Part shown: positions 11,620-23,020 of the stretch, in pieces | How positions within the stretch are numbered: position 1 is the first letter of the stretch | Layout of the letters: every line of letters starts with the position of its first letter | Assembly: GCA_000231825.2 (NCBI GenBank) | Contig: JH720325.1 | Location: forward strand, 75,601-111,098 | Length of the DNA: 35,498 nucleotides | Origin: Tetrahymena elliotti 4EA | Taxonomy: Eukaryota; Ciliophora; Oligohymenophorea; Hymenostomatida; Tetrahymenidae | Direction of reading: 5' to 3' | Translations under genes and position numbers: made by a program | The notes under the pieces: generated by a model | The model's input: only the letters and a program-made list of their open reading frames with translations | The model's database searches: none | What the model was told of the DNA's origin: nothing

Positions 11620-13240
11620 ATGCTCAACAAATTGCTTTAAAAAACAAGAAATGCAAAATAAGATGGTAATTAGACTCCAACTACTAAAGCAGCATCTCAA
11701 TCTATCCCAGTGAGTGTTTCAAAATAGACAAGTGAAGCTTAAAAAGATAGCTATTTATTTACAGCAAATCCTGCATCATTAATTTAATTTTCTTCTTAAT
11801 AAGGTGCCAAATAGCAAAAAAGTTAAACAGTAATTCAATAAATACCTCCTTCTATTTTGAGATAATCTAGTCCTGTCTCTAAAAGTTTATATAGCCCTAA
11901 TTAAAGTCTATAAATGTATAATTCTCATTAGCCATCAACAAGATCATCAGCGTCAGTTAATATATCTAATAATTAATTTCATAGTAGCGTTTATAATAGT
12001 AGCAACATGATATGCACTCTTTAAAATAAACAAAGAGGTTCCGTATAAGTCAGTTCTAGCAACAAATAGTAGATCGATACAACCCATGAAAATAGCTAAA
12101 TAAATACACCATAAACAATAAAATTTAAATCTTTAGATGCTCAAAATGTAAGTTTTATTCTAATAATTGATTAATTATCAAAGAGATTATTTTCTATTTG
12201 CAATTCTTAATTTTTTGAACTGACTAAATTTTTTTATTTGATATTATTTCTAGTCATCAATTCAAAGAGTAGCTGTTAATCTAAGCAATATTGATGAATT
12301 TAAAGATTTAGATTGTAAAAAAGAATCACAAAAGCAATAGTAGCAACAGCAGCTATCTTAATAAATAAATGAATTCACATAAAGAGAATAAGAACTATAA
12401 GGGACTGTAAAATCATTATAAACAAAAATTGAATAACTTGTGAAGGAACTAGAAAAGTAGACTCAACTCTCAAATTAAGCTTTAGAAGATAACTCTTTAT
12501 TCAGAAAAAAATACCAAGAATTAAAAGAAAATTCTTCTTCTAAGTAGTAATAGTAGCAATAAAATTCTCTATTTGGTAGGTCAGACAGTATCAGCTCCTC
12601 TTTACCTAATCAGTCTGATTTGATTACTTCTGTTTAAATGTTGGAGCTACAAGAAGAAAATAAAAAACTAAAACAAAAATTCTAATAGGCTTAACTGTAA
12701 GCATCTTAATGGCGTGAAAAATATGAAAATTAAGAAAAATTACATGAGTAATAAGAAGAAAGCTTGAAGGAGAAAATAAAAGATTAATATTAAAAAGAAA
12801 TATAAGCATTAAATAATGAGTTAAATAAATACAAGTAATAATCATATGGAATAAATAAATCAAAGAAAGTTGCTTCCCTTCTTAAGTAAAGTAATAACAA
12901 CAATAATACAAATAATATGTTGAAGGAAAATACAAATAATAATAATTTAGCTCAATATTCTGATGATTGGCATCAAAATTACATGATTCTAAAAGAAGAA
13001 AAAGAAAAATCAGAAAAAATGCTGAAAAAAAGAATTGAATCTATAGAAGAATAAAATGCTTTCTTATAAAATGAAGTTAACTAGCTTCACTAAAAGAACG
13101 ACTAACTTTAAGGAATGTGCGATGAACCTAAATTAAATGTCAAATAACAATTAAATTATAATAATGATTCTCAATTGCAAAATCGTAAATCTAATAATTT
13201 ACAAGAGCTTAATCATTATTTCAGTTAAAATCTTAGCTGA
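11620..13240 (+). CDS. Gln/Asn/Ser-rich coiled-coil protein, 504 aa
   Basis: Two exons, 11620-12147 and 12254-13240, joined in phase 0 across a 106-bp intron with a GTAAGT donor and TTTCTAG acceptor; it ends at TGA 13238-13240. Residues 1 to about 180 are Ser/Gln/Asn/Thr-rich and probably disordered. Two polyglutamine stretches are encoded by mixed CAA/TAG/TAA/CAG codons (near residues 200 and 275). From about residue 205 on, heptad-like Leu/Ile/Glu/Lys/Gln patterns predict long coiled coils, for example LQTKIEQLVKELEKQ and a Met/Leu-rich segment near 305-370. A poly-Asn run separates these from a last helix around SEKMLKKRIESIEEQN. There is no signal peptide or membrane segment. I do not recognise a family; a structural or scaffold role is only a guess. 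Confidence 0.87.
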
Positions 13241-14097
13241 TTTATTTGTTTGTTAATTATTTTAGATCTTTTATTTTAATATTTTTAGTATTCATTACTT
13301 TTCATTTTATATATTTATTACTCTAATCTTATTAAAATCTAATACCATATCTATCTAAAATATTCTCCCTTTACAGTTTTTGTTTGATTATAAAGAAAAA
13401 TCATTTAAACTAATTACTTACAAAATCTACAACATGAAATAATTTTTATCTTTAACTCTATCCTTGTAAATTTAATAATTTTAATTTTATGAGACAATAT
13501 TAAAAATATTTCACAGTAAACCAAACAATGCTCTATCTGGATACCTATAAAAATAATATATTCCTAATAATTATTTCAAAAAATATTCCTACAACAATTT
13601 ATCTAATTTATTATAAAGTTTTTTTACATTTTTCAATAATTGAAAAGTATTTATTTAAAAAGCAATGTGCTACTGAAAAAACATTTTATAATAAATTTTT
13701 TATTTTTTATTGAATAACAAGAAAAAAAGATTTTTTTAAAACTGATTTTTCTGTATGCTCCAGACACCTGATTTTAATTTATTTAAATTTGTTTCAAATT
13801 TTTACAAATAATAGTTTTGAAAATTTCATTTTAGTAGAGTGTATGATTTGAGATTTAAATAATAAATTACATTAAAACAATAAATAATAAATCTTATCTC
13901 ATTTAATTTAAAAAGTAAAAAAAATATGAAAAATACATAAATAATTTTATTAAAATTATGTCAGAATAGTTAAGTTGTAATTGATTTTAATTTTTCAAAC
14001 AATAATATTAATAAATTAATTATAATATTTTGATCATTTAAAAATAAATAATATTAATCATTTTATAAAAAGTGATCATATCGATATGTATAAAATG
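13241..14097. other. Intergenic region between the coiled-coil gene and array 2
   Basis: The 3' flank of the coiled-coil gene. It is very AT-rich, with many A and T runs. A short open stretch at 13528-13713 has no family resemblance and biased A/T codons, so I treat it as chance. No RNA gene was seen. Confidence 0.55.
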
Positions 14098-17010
14098 ACT
14101 AGTCTTTTTGCTTTTTTTATTTTTGATCTCAATCCTGTTATACCCATTTAACCAATTTTGTTCCCACTTTCAAAAAATTATAATAAAAATATTTAAAAGA
14201 ATAAGAAAAAAAAACAAAAATTTGAATTAAATATGAAAATAACAAATAAAAATTAATGAATGAATAAGTAAGTAGGCTAAAATAATATCAAGTAAACCAA
14301 CCTAAATAACCTAAATTAGTCAGTCAGTTGCTCTTAATTTAAAGTCTTATTAATTCATTCTAAATTGTGTAATTAATATTGAAACACTATTTTTACTAAA
14401 GCCCAAGAGTCAAAGCTTAGAGATTAGAGCATTTTGATAAGCAAGATACTAATGCTTATGAGCCCATTTCACCTATATTGTTCCAACTTTTCAAAATTAT
14501 CAAAAATAAATATTGAATAAAAAAATATTTAAAAGATTGAGAAAAAAATAGAAATTTGAATTAAAAATGAAAATAACAAATATCAGTTGATGAATAATAA
14601 ATCAAACTAATATCAAGTAGCCAACCCAAATTGGCCAGTTAGCTAATCATAAATTAAAAATTATTAATTCATTCCAAATTATATAATTAATATTGAAACA
14701 CTATTTTTACTAAAGCCCAAGAGTCAAAGCTTAGAGATTAGAGCACTTTGCTAAGCCATATCCTAATTTTTATGCACCCATTTCACCTATATAGGTCCAA
14801 CTTTATAAAAATTTATAAAAATAAATATTGGATACAGAATAAATAAAAGAAGAAGAGAAAAACAAAAATTTGAATTAAAAATGAAAGCAATAAATAAAAA
14901 ATAATGAATGAGCCTGTATGCTAAACATAATCAAGTAAACTAATCCAGTTTAATCAGTCAGTCACTCATAAATTTAATTTTTATTTATTTATTCCAAATT
15001 ACAAATAATTAATATTGAAAAAAAATTTTACTCAAGGCCAAGAGTCAAAGTTTTGAGATTAGAATAATTAGTTAACTCAGATACTAATTTTTATGCACCA
15101 ATATCACAAATATTATTCTCACTTTTAAAAAAATAATCAAAATAAACATTGAATAAAGAAATACTTTATAAGGATGATAATAAAATCAAAATTTTCATTC
15201 AAAATGAAAATTTCAAGTAAAAATTAATAAATGAGTAAGCCAAACTAATATCTAGTAACCTACCTAAAGCAGCCATTTAGTTTCTCATAAATTAAAGTTT
15301 TGTCAATTAATTCAAAAATTCATAATTAATCTGGAAACATTATATTTACTTGAGCTCAAGAGTCAAAGTTTAGAGATTAGAGCAATTTGCTAACTCAGTT
15401 CCTAATCCCTATGCACCGATTTCATCAATATTGTTCATACTTTAAAAAATTATAAAAATAAATAATTGAATAAAGAAATATTAAAAAAATGACAAAAAAA
15501 GCATATATTTGAATTAAAAATGATAACAGCAATACAAATTAATGAATGAGTAAGCCAAACTACAAACCCAAATTTGTTAGTCAGTTACTCATAAATTAAA
15601 GAAGTATTAATTCCAAAATGTATAATTAATATTGAAATACTATTTTTACCTAAGGTCAAGGGTCAAAGTTTAGAGATTAGAGCATTTTGCTAACTCAGAT
15701 CCTAATCCCTCTGCATCTATTTCACCAATATTGTTCCTACTTTTAAAAAATCATAAAAATAAAAATGAGAAAAAAAAATAAAAATTTGAATTAAAAATGA
15801 ATACACCAAATAAAAATAAATGAATGAATGAGTTAAGTAAGCCAAACTAATATCAAATAAAACAACCTAAACTAGTTACAATCCTTCATAAATTAATATC
15901 TTACTAATTCATTCCAAATTGCATAATTAATATTGAAACTCTATTTTTACTCAAGTTTAAGAAACAAAGTTTAGAGATTAGAGCAATTTGCTAACTCACA
16001 TACTAATTTTTATGCACCCATTTTGTGAATACTGTTTTTCCTTTTAAAAAATTATAAAAATAAATATTGAATAAAGAAATATTAAAAAAATGGCAAAAAA
16101 AATCTATATTTGAATTAAAAATGAAAACAATAAATATAAATTAATGAATCAGTTAGTAAGCCAAACTAATAGCAAGTTAACCAACCCAAATTAATTAATC
16201 ATATACTCATAATTCAAAGGATTATTAATTCATTCCAAAGTGTATAATGAATATTGACTATTTTTACCTTAGGTCGAGAGTCAAAGTTTCGAGACTAGAG
16301 CATTTTGCTAAGCCAGATCCTAATGCTTATGCACCAATTTCATCTATTTAGCTCTCCCTTTAAAAAATTTAAAAAATTACTATTGAATAAAGAAAATGAA
16401 AACAACTAATAAAAATTAATGTATGAATAAGTAAGCCAAACTAATATCAAGTAAACCAACTTTAATAAGTCAGTCAGTTTCTAATAAATTAAAGAATCAT
16501 TAATTAATTCCAAAATATAGAACTAATGTTGAAACACTATTTTTACAAGAGTAGAAGAGCCAAAGTTTAGAGATTTGGGCATTTTGCTAATTTAGTTCCT
16601 AATTTTTATGCACTATTTTTTTAACTTTTCAGAAAATAATCAAAATAAATATTAAATAAAGAAATATTTAAAAGAAAAATAAATAAATAAATAAAAATTG
16701 GAATGAAAAATGAAAACAATAAATAAAAATGAATGAGTAAACCAAAATAATATCAAGTAAACCAACTTAAATTAGACAATTAGTCACTAAAAAATTAAAA
16801 TCTTATTTATTCATTCCAAAATGCTTAATTAAAAACTATTTTTAAACAAAAAATCAAAGTTTAGAGATTTGAATATTTTAAAGAAAAATTAATAATTTTA
16901 CCGAAGATCAATGTAAAGATTTTAGTAAGAAGTTAAATTAGAGCTGAGTAACTTTAAATAGATAAAAATGAAATTACATTTATATCTCAAAAGAAATTTA
17001 AATACTTAAT
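14098..17010. repeat. Tandem array 2: nine diverged units of about 280-320 bp, same family as array 1
   Basis: Cores carrying the AGAGATTAGAGCATTTTGCT motif lie near 14427, 14741, 15060, 15380, 15680, 15981, 16298, 16577 and a degenerate one near 16868, giving a fairly regular period of about 305 bp. A degenerate first core lies near 14130. Orientation is the same as array 1. Compared with array 1, units here have a longer AAACCAACC-containing segment and the variant TACTAAAGCCCAAGAGTCAA before the core. The left edge (near 14098) and right edge (16868-16966) resemble the edges of array 1. For example, 26 bp at 16877-16902 match 9198-9223 at 23 positions. The units accumulate indels and TGA codons and are not coding. 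Confidence 0.93.
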
Positions 17011-17098
17011 TTAGTTTTGTAAAATGTTATATATTTTATATCAACATCTTTATTATTTTATATTTTATTAAAATATGAAGTTAAGTTAAATAAAGTAC

Positions 17099-17198
17099 NN
17101 NNNNNNNNNNNNNNNNNNNNNNNNNNNNNNNNNNNNNNNNNNNNNNNNNNNNNNNNNNNNNNNNNNNNNNNNNNNNNNNNNNNNNNNNNNNNNNNNNN
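17099..17198. other. Assembly gap (100 N)
   Basis: A run of exactly 100 undetermined bases, the usual placeholder for a gap of unknown size. It lies about 90 bp past the end of array 2 and directly before a G-rich patch, so missing sequence here may include more repeat units. Confidence 0.99.
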
Positions 17199-17214
17199 GG
17201 GGAGTGGGGGGATC
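17199..17214. other. G-rich patch at the edge of the gap
   Basis: GGGGAGTGGGGGGATC starts directly after the N run. It holds runs of four and six G in DNA otherwise almost devoid of G runs. It is not the Tetrahymena telomere repeat (GGGGTT). It may be a real G-rich element or low-quality contig-end sequence. Confidence 0.5.
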
Positions 17215-17216
17215 TT

Positions 17217-17548
17217 AGTATAGAGAGTATACAGTATAAATTTAATAAAAAATATAATTGTTTTCATGTACTGTAACTAAATGAGTTAAATTTTTTAAAG
17301 CAATAATGTAAAAATATTATCATTTTTATAATTCAGTTTAAATAATAAAATAAAAATTTTATGAATTTTTTTCTTAACTCAATCATTAATTTAATTCAAA
17401 AATTTAATTAAAGGTCGTTAAGAATAATAAACTTAGAAAATTAATATAAAATTTGTTTTTAGATATGTTTGGTAAAATCCTCAGTCTCTTGAGTGTTCAG
17501 CATAGAGAGATTATACTGTATATGAAAATAAACAAAAATTACTGTTTT
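17217..17548. repeat. Diverged direct repeat pair, about 280 bp apart
   Basis: Two copies of about 50 bp: the first near 17217-17265 and the second near 17499-17548. Both begin ATAGAGAG, followed by a TATAC(A/T)GTATA block and end in TGTTTT. They are not part of the array family. They may mark an old local duplication or a repeat that continues into the gap. Confidence 0.5.
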
Positions 17549-19014
17549 GAATGATAAATTAAAATTTTTGACCTTTTTATTCTATCATGATATCTAATAA
17601 ATTCTTAGTTAAGAAATAAATCAATAATCATTGGCGCTCAAATTTTGTCAAAAAAAGGTTGTCTTAATCAGAAAAAATTTTGAATTGGTGTTATGGGAAT
17701 GTAAGTAAATATTGGATTTAAGAAATAATCTACAAAAATACTTACTTTTTTGTAATTTTGCTAAAAAATAAATGAAAATATTTAATACTTTAGGATGAAT
17801 AATTTGTTGAAGATTTATTAAATTTAATTAGCAAAGAAGGTGAGAAAAAAGACGAGAAATCAATTTTTTAAATAAAATAATATTCATTAATGATTGATTT
17901 AAAATCAAAAATTTTGGTAATTGTGAAAAAAGTAATTAGTCATTAAAATAATTATAAAACAAGTATTTTTTAAATTAGTAAACCCATCTTTTTATTTATA
18001 TTTTAATTTAAAACAAATTATCATATTTTATATATTTATTTTTACTAAATTAATATACTTTTTCTTTTTTTGAGAATCCTGAAAAAAATTATAAGACAAT
18101 TTGGAAACAATAAAATAAAAACAATTTTGAAGAAAGTATTTTTTAATAATGTTCTTTGAAAAGATAGAAATCGATATCTAGAATTATAATAAAAAATAAG
18201 GGAATGTCTTTTTTGATTTAAAAAATGCTTTGAAATTTTTTCATGTACATAAAAATTAATAAATTTTTATCAAAGCTGCATTTTAAATTTAGAACCTAGT
18301 TTGAAGGATATCTTATTAATTCTGGTGAATTAAATAAAAAACACTTTTAAATTACTGTTGGTAAATTATTAAATGAAAAGGAAAATATTTTTAAAAAGAT
18401 GAATTAAATTTAAATTTCTAAAAAGCAATTATTAAATTGCTGTAAAATAAAATAGTTATTGTAAAAAAATAACTTTTTTATTTATCAAATGAAGAGATTA
18501 ATATTTTTAATTAACTTCAAATTAAATAACTAAGAATCATACTTTTTATTGTGTCGACAAAATAAAAAACACTTTTTTTAAAATACTTCCAAAAACACAA
18601 ATTAATTATATTTTGGAACATTTAATTTAAAATTAATATGTCTAGATGAAACCGATCAAATAGAAGATTTAAAACTTGGATAAAATATTTAGGCGTCTTT
18701 AATTTTTATTGTTTTTCAATCAAATAGCATATTTTAAAATATATTTATTCTTAATATTAAAATAGCTTTCATTCTTTTAAATAAGTAGTAAAAATTTTGA
18801 GCTAATAAAATAGATAAAATAACAATGGAAAATAATTAAAAATATGCAATAAATGAAATAGACGAGACAACAGAATTATTAAATAAAAGATTTCTTTTGA
18901 AAAGAAAATAAAAGTTTTTTATTTTTAAATTTTGTTTGTTTTTCTTCTTGAAAAGAAATCCTTTGAATCTAAATTATTATTAAAATTTAAACCAAAAAAT
19001 TAAAAAAAAATACC

Positions 19015-21171
19015 ATGATGAAAAATTAAATGTTATTTAAAATAGATGAACAAATGGATATTCTTTAAGAATAATTTGGAATGGAGAACCTTTATCAAAT
19101 TAAATAAGAAAATGAGAATAATGAGGAAGAAATGCTTCAAGAAGATAAACAAAACATCTAAATGCCTGATTTAGAGTGCAAAATATGTTATGACAGTTTG
19201 GGTAGTTCTTAGAACTATTTTCTTAATTGTAAGGATTGTTTCCATAAAAATTGTTTAGAGTAATACCTCAATTTCTAAATAAGTCAAAAATAATTTCCTA
19301 TAAAATGTCCTAATTCGCAATGCAAATAACAGTTCTAATATAATGATATAAAATCAATCTTGAACCAAAAAGATTTTGAAAAATATGAAAGATTTTCATT
19401 ATAAAGCTATATAGATACTCAAACCGATGATATTCAGTGGTGTCTTACTCCTAACTGTTAGTACGCATTTATCAAAAATAGTAATTTCCATAACTATAAA
19501 TGTCCTACATGCTCCTAAAGTTATTGTTTAGATTGCAAATAAAAGTATCACTTTAAGATGACTTGCTAATAGTACCAATAATCTATCAAGTAAACAGAGG
19601 ATGAAAATTAAAAATTTCAAGAGCTTGTCTAGAGTAATAATCTCAAGCAATGCTAAAAATGCAAAATCTGGGTTGAAAAGAAATAAGGGTAAATAATTAA
19701 TTCATTATCTTTTAATATAAATTTATTTAATAATTTTATTATTTAATAAAATAGATGTGATTCTGTGACATGCAGATGTGGCTTTAAATTTTGTTTTAAA
19801 TGCTCTGAAAAACAAGAATTATGCAAATGTATTGTAAATATTCCTAATAGATCATTTCCCTAAATGAATTATGCAAGAAATTCAAATTAAGTTATCTAAA
19901 ATATGAATGCTCCTTCAAATCCAGGTGCTAAATTTGAATAATAAACAAATCAAGTTAATTAAAATGGAAATCTTTCTCACAATTAATTCTAACTTAAACA
20001 ACTAAGATTCTAAATTCCATAATAAAATAGTGTAAGACCAAACTAAAATTAGAATAGTATTTAAAGCTCAAATACTTATCCTTAATATTAAACAAGCAAT
20101 ACTGGAAATAACTTAGGAAATATTTAAAGAATCAGCAGTTAATATCCTATAAATATGAAAAATCCTATACAGTATAATCAAGATACAACCTAAAATGCTC
20201 AAAGAGTTTAGTAATTATAGTAACCAGATAGTAATAGTTATTAAAATTTTGACAAAGCTCCAATGACAATGACAAGGGATATTTTTATTCAACCTAAAAG
20301 TAATTCCAACTAAAACTTAAAATAAAATTGTAATTGTCCTAGATGTGTCTAGTAAAAATAACCTTCAGCTGGTAAAGAAATAATTCAAAATATAAATAAT
20401 TAAGATAAAATTGAAGGATTAAATAACTAAAACAAATATTAATAAGAATAAATCTAAAAGAGAAACTTACAAATTAATAACTAATTTTAAATAAATATCT
20501 CACCAATTAAAAATAATAACTTAACATAAATAGACATATTTAATCAAACTAATACTTATTAAAATTTAAATACTTTTAATAATTCAAATTAACCTATGCA
20601 AATAATGTAAAGAAATACACCTATTTAAAATAAAGACAATACATAAACATAAAAATTTGATCAAACTAATACCTATTAAAATGCTATTAATAAATCAAAT
20701 CAACCCATACCAATAGAAAGAAATATGCCTAATAAAAATAAAGACAATACATAAACATAAAAATTTAATCAAACTAATAATTATTAAAATACTGTTAATA
20801 ATTTGAATCAGCCCATTCAAATGTAAAAAAATATTTAGTAAAATAAGGTTTTTTTGAACTAAAATTAAATGAATAATAGTAATAATAATACAAGTGCTAT
20901 ACAAATGAATCCTTAGAACAAAGTTAGCCAAGTGAATAATCTGAATAAAATTTAAAAAATATAAGCAAATACTGTTAATAATCAGTAAAAATAATAAGTT
21001 ATAGGCATCTAAAATAAAAAAATAAAGAAAGCAGATGAAATTAAGAAATTAAAGGAATATAAAAAATATATCCTATCAAAATGTGGTTTTCTTCAATCAA
21101 ATAAAATGAATTAAGAAAGAATTGAATTAGAAATTATAGAATATTCTCAATTTTAATTCAATTAGTATTGA
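19015..21171 (+). CDS. RBR-type (RING-IBR-Rcat) E3 ubiquitin ligase with N/Q-rich tail, 696 aa
   Basis: Two exons, 19015-19688 and 19755-21171, with a 66-bp intron (GTAAAT...AAATAG). RBR ligases take ubiquitin from an E2 bound to RING1 onto a cysteine of the Rcat domain before transfer. RING1 is at residues 55-103 (CKICYD, then NCKDCFHKNC, then KCPNSQC). The IBR is at 143-184 (WCLTPNC, then YKCPTCSQSYCLDCKQKYH). Rcat begins at C213/C216 (QCQKCKIWVEKKQ); the predicted catalytic Cys is C226 in GCDSVTC, followed by CRCGFKFCFKC. The intron splits the Gly225 codon next to that cysteine. From residue 260 on the protein is Asn/Gln-rich, with a small Cys cluster (NCNCPRC) and three 36-39-residue repeats beginning at 20539, 20656 and 20764. 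The start is the first of two adjacent ATGs. The TGA at 21169-21171 is followed in frame by 33 further codons and a second TGA at 21271-21273. Confidence 0.92.
20539..20870 (+). repeat. In-gene repeats: three copies of a 36-39-codon Asn/Gln/Thr-rich unit
   Basis: Within the ligase tail, units start with F(N/D)QTN(T/N)YQN at 20539, 20656 and 20764 (spacing 117 and 108 bp, both multiples of three). The first two run into KDNTQTQKF. The in-frame length changes suggest the repeat evolves by unequal exchange while the reading frame is kept. Confidence 0.85.
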
Positions 21172-21742
21172 AAATTATCTATTTCAAACTCTGAAGCATT
21201 AAATAGTTCTTATGATATAGATTTTCATGAATACTTATAAGAAGAAACTATTCCATATGAAAACTTCGATTGAGTTTACTAACTCTAATAATAATTACTT
21301 TATCTTTTATTTTCTAACATTTTTGTTTAATATTTTATCAAAATAAGTTTTAATCATTTTTTATTTATCAAATTTATTTTTTAATTAATTTTTGAAATAA
21401 GATTCATTATTATTAATAGTTAAAAGGAATAAATCTAAATTTATTTTTTTTAATTATTTTTTTGATACTATCTTTCCTATTTAACATTTTAAATTGATGG
21501 TTAAAGCTGGGTCTATTTTAATTATTTATTTTATAAAATCCTTAAAAATTTATTTAAAGATTTTTTTCATAAATCTTAAAAATTATATTTTACTTCTTTT
21601 TTGTCTAGGTTAACTGCTAAATATTATTTTAGCTTTTAACTTAAAAAAATATTATTAAAACTTTTTTTGTATGACATTTTTGATTAATAACTTATTTTTG
21701 AAAATTCATTTTTTTTTTCTTAAACTTTTGAATAATAAAAGA
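21172..21742. other. Region after the RBR ligase stop, including an in-frame open extension
   Basis: 21172-21270 stays open in the ligase frame and ends at TGA 21271-21273; see the ligase entry. From 21274 the DNA is AT-rich with no convincing gene. A weak leucine-rich-repeat-like trace near 21490 (IDGQSW in one frame) is too short to call. Confidence 0.5.
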
Positions 21743-23020
21743 CAAAATTAAATTGATGATAATTAAGCATCAAATCTAGCAAATTATTTGGCTGGTTGCA
21801 TTAATAGCTTGAGCTTTAGGAAAAATATTTAAAATCATTTATTTTCTAAGTTTAAAAAAAGAAATTATTAATCTTACTACATTTTTGCTTTGGTTAATTA
21901 AAAAAGTTAAAATTTAATTTTCTCAATTTATTTTAAAAGTATTTTCTAATTAATTTTTGCATTAATAAAAGATAAAATAATTTGTAAGATAAAAATACTT
22001 CAAAATTGTGTTAAGGTTTAGCTAATTCCTACCAATTTGTAAACTTTGGAGCTCTTACTCTAGTAATTAACATAAATTTTCACTCTAAAATTTATTAAAA
22101 GTTAGAAAATTATCTAATTTATAATATAATTTTTATGAAACAAATTTTTTCTTTATTTTCAGATTTTTCTTCATTTCTTTTCTTGCTTCTCAATATTTAA
22201 ATTAAAAATATTAAAAGTTAAAATGAAATTACTGATTTAGGTGTTTCTGGTTTAAGTTCTTGTATTGCTAAATGTAGCAAACTCTAGCAATCTTGGGTAA
22301 AAAAGCTTATTTCATTTTTTATTTAATTTTAAATTATCTATGCCTAATACAACACTTGATATTTTTTTATTTTTAACTGTTCTCTCTAACTCAAGTAATA
22401 ATTTTCTTAAATATATTTAAAGTTTTAATTTGATTGGAGAGTAAAGAGCATTATAACTAGGTTCTGAATTATCTAAGTGCACTAATCTATTAAATTTATC
22501 TCTTTATATTTAGTAAAAAATAAAAAATATTATTGCTTGAGTGTATGTTTGGAAAACACTATAAAATGATTATGAAAATAGAGAGATAAAAAATTTAAAT
22601 AATTATTTTATTAATTTTCTGTTAAAATTTTTTAAACTCCAAAAGCACAAAATTCTAACTCTCTTTCTCTTATCAAATCATTTGAGCTAAAATTTAATAT
22701 AATTTTATAAAAAGTGCAGATGAAATTAATGATTAAGGTATATTACACTTATGTTCATCTTTAGCTAAGTGCCCTAATCTTTCTACACTTTTACTTAATG
22801 TTAGGTATTAATTATGTTATCTTTTAGTCTTTTTGATAATTAATTTATTTTACTAGTTTTTTTAAATTAAATCTTTCTTTTAATAATTTTAAATAAAAAT
22901 AAAAAGTTCAAATGATTTTGAAAACGAATTTATTTTAAACTTGGGAATCGGCTTAGGTAATAGTAAAAATCTTTCATCTTTGACTCTCTAAATAGTGTAA
23001 AAATAATTTATAAAATGACT
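21743..23020 (+). pseudogene. Series of isolated leucine-rich-repeat modules (decayed gene or one-repeat-per-exon gene)
   Basis: Six plus-strand islands encode single 24-28-residue leucine-rich repeats of the ribonuclease-inhibitor type common in ciliates. They lie near 21743 (QIDDNQASNLANYLAGCINS), 21990 (LIPTNLQTLELLLQ), 22222 (NEITDLGVSGLSSCIAKCSK), 22425 (LGSELSKCTNLLNLSLY), 22718 (EINDQGILHLCSSLAKCPNL) and 22912 (LGIGLGNSKNLSSLTL). They are separated by 190-290 bp of AT-rich DNA. Several are preceded by AAAG or GCAG and followed by GTAAAA or GTATTA, which could be splice sites. However, I could not join them in a consistent phase, and some have lost consensus leucines. It may be a split upstream part of the next gene, a separate gene, or a relic. 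Confidence 0.55.

Larger units (their letters stand above)
17011..19014. other. Intergenic region with assembly gap, upstream of the RBR ligase gene
   Basis: Contains the N gap, a G-rich patch just after it, and a diverged direct repeat (about 17217-17265 and 17499-17548). The remainder is AT-rich. I looked for coding frames under the ciliate code and saw none convincing. The promoter of the ligase gene presumably lies near the right end. Confidence 0.5.

Noticed and set aside
12624..12863. Minus-strand open stretch read with the standard code
   Set aside because: It is antisense to the coiled-coil gene, which is supported by ciliate-code translation and a clean intron; the antisense peptide is low-complexity Leu/Ile/Phe.
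13528..13713. Plus-strand 61-codon open stretch
   Set aside because: Sits in AT-rich intergenic DNA, has composition-driven Ile/Lys/Tyr content and no stop-code support; TAA-free stretches this short are expected by chance.
17058..17267. Minus-strand open frame across the N gap
   Set aside because: Half of it is undetermined sequence, so the frame is an artefact of the gap.
20695..20931. Minus-strand open stretch inside the RBR ligase gene
   Set aside because: Antisense of the Asn/Gln-rich tail; it looks hydrophobic only because it is the complement of Asn/Gln codons.
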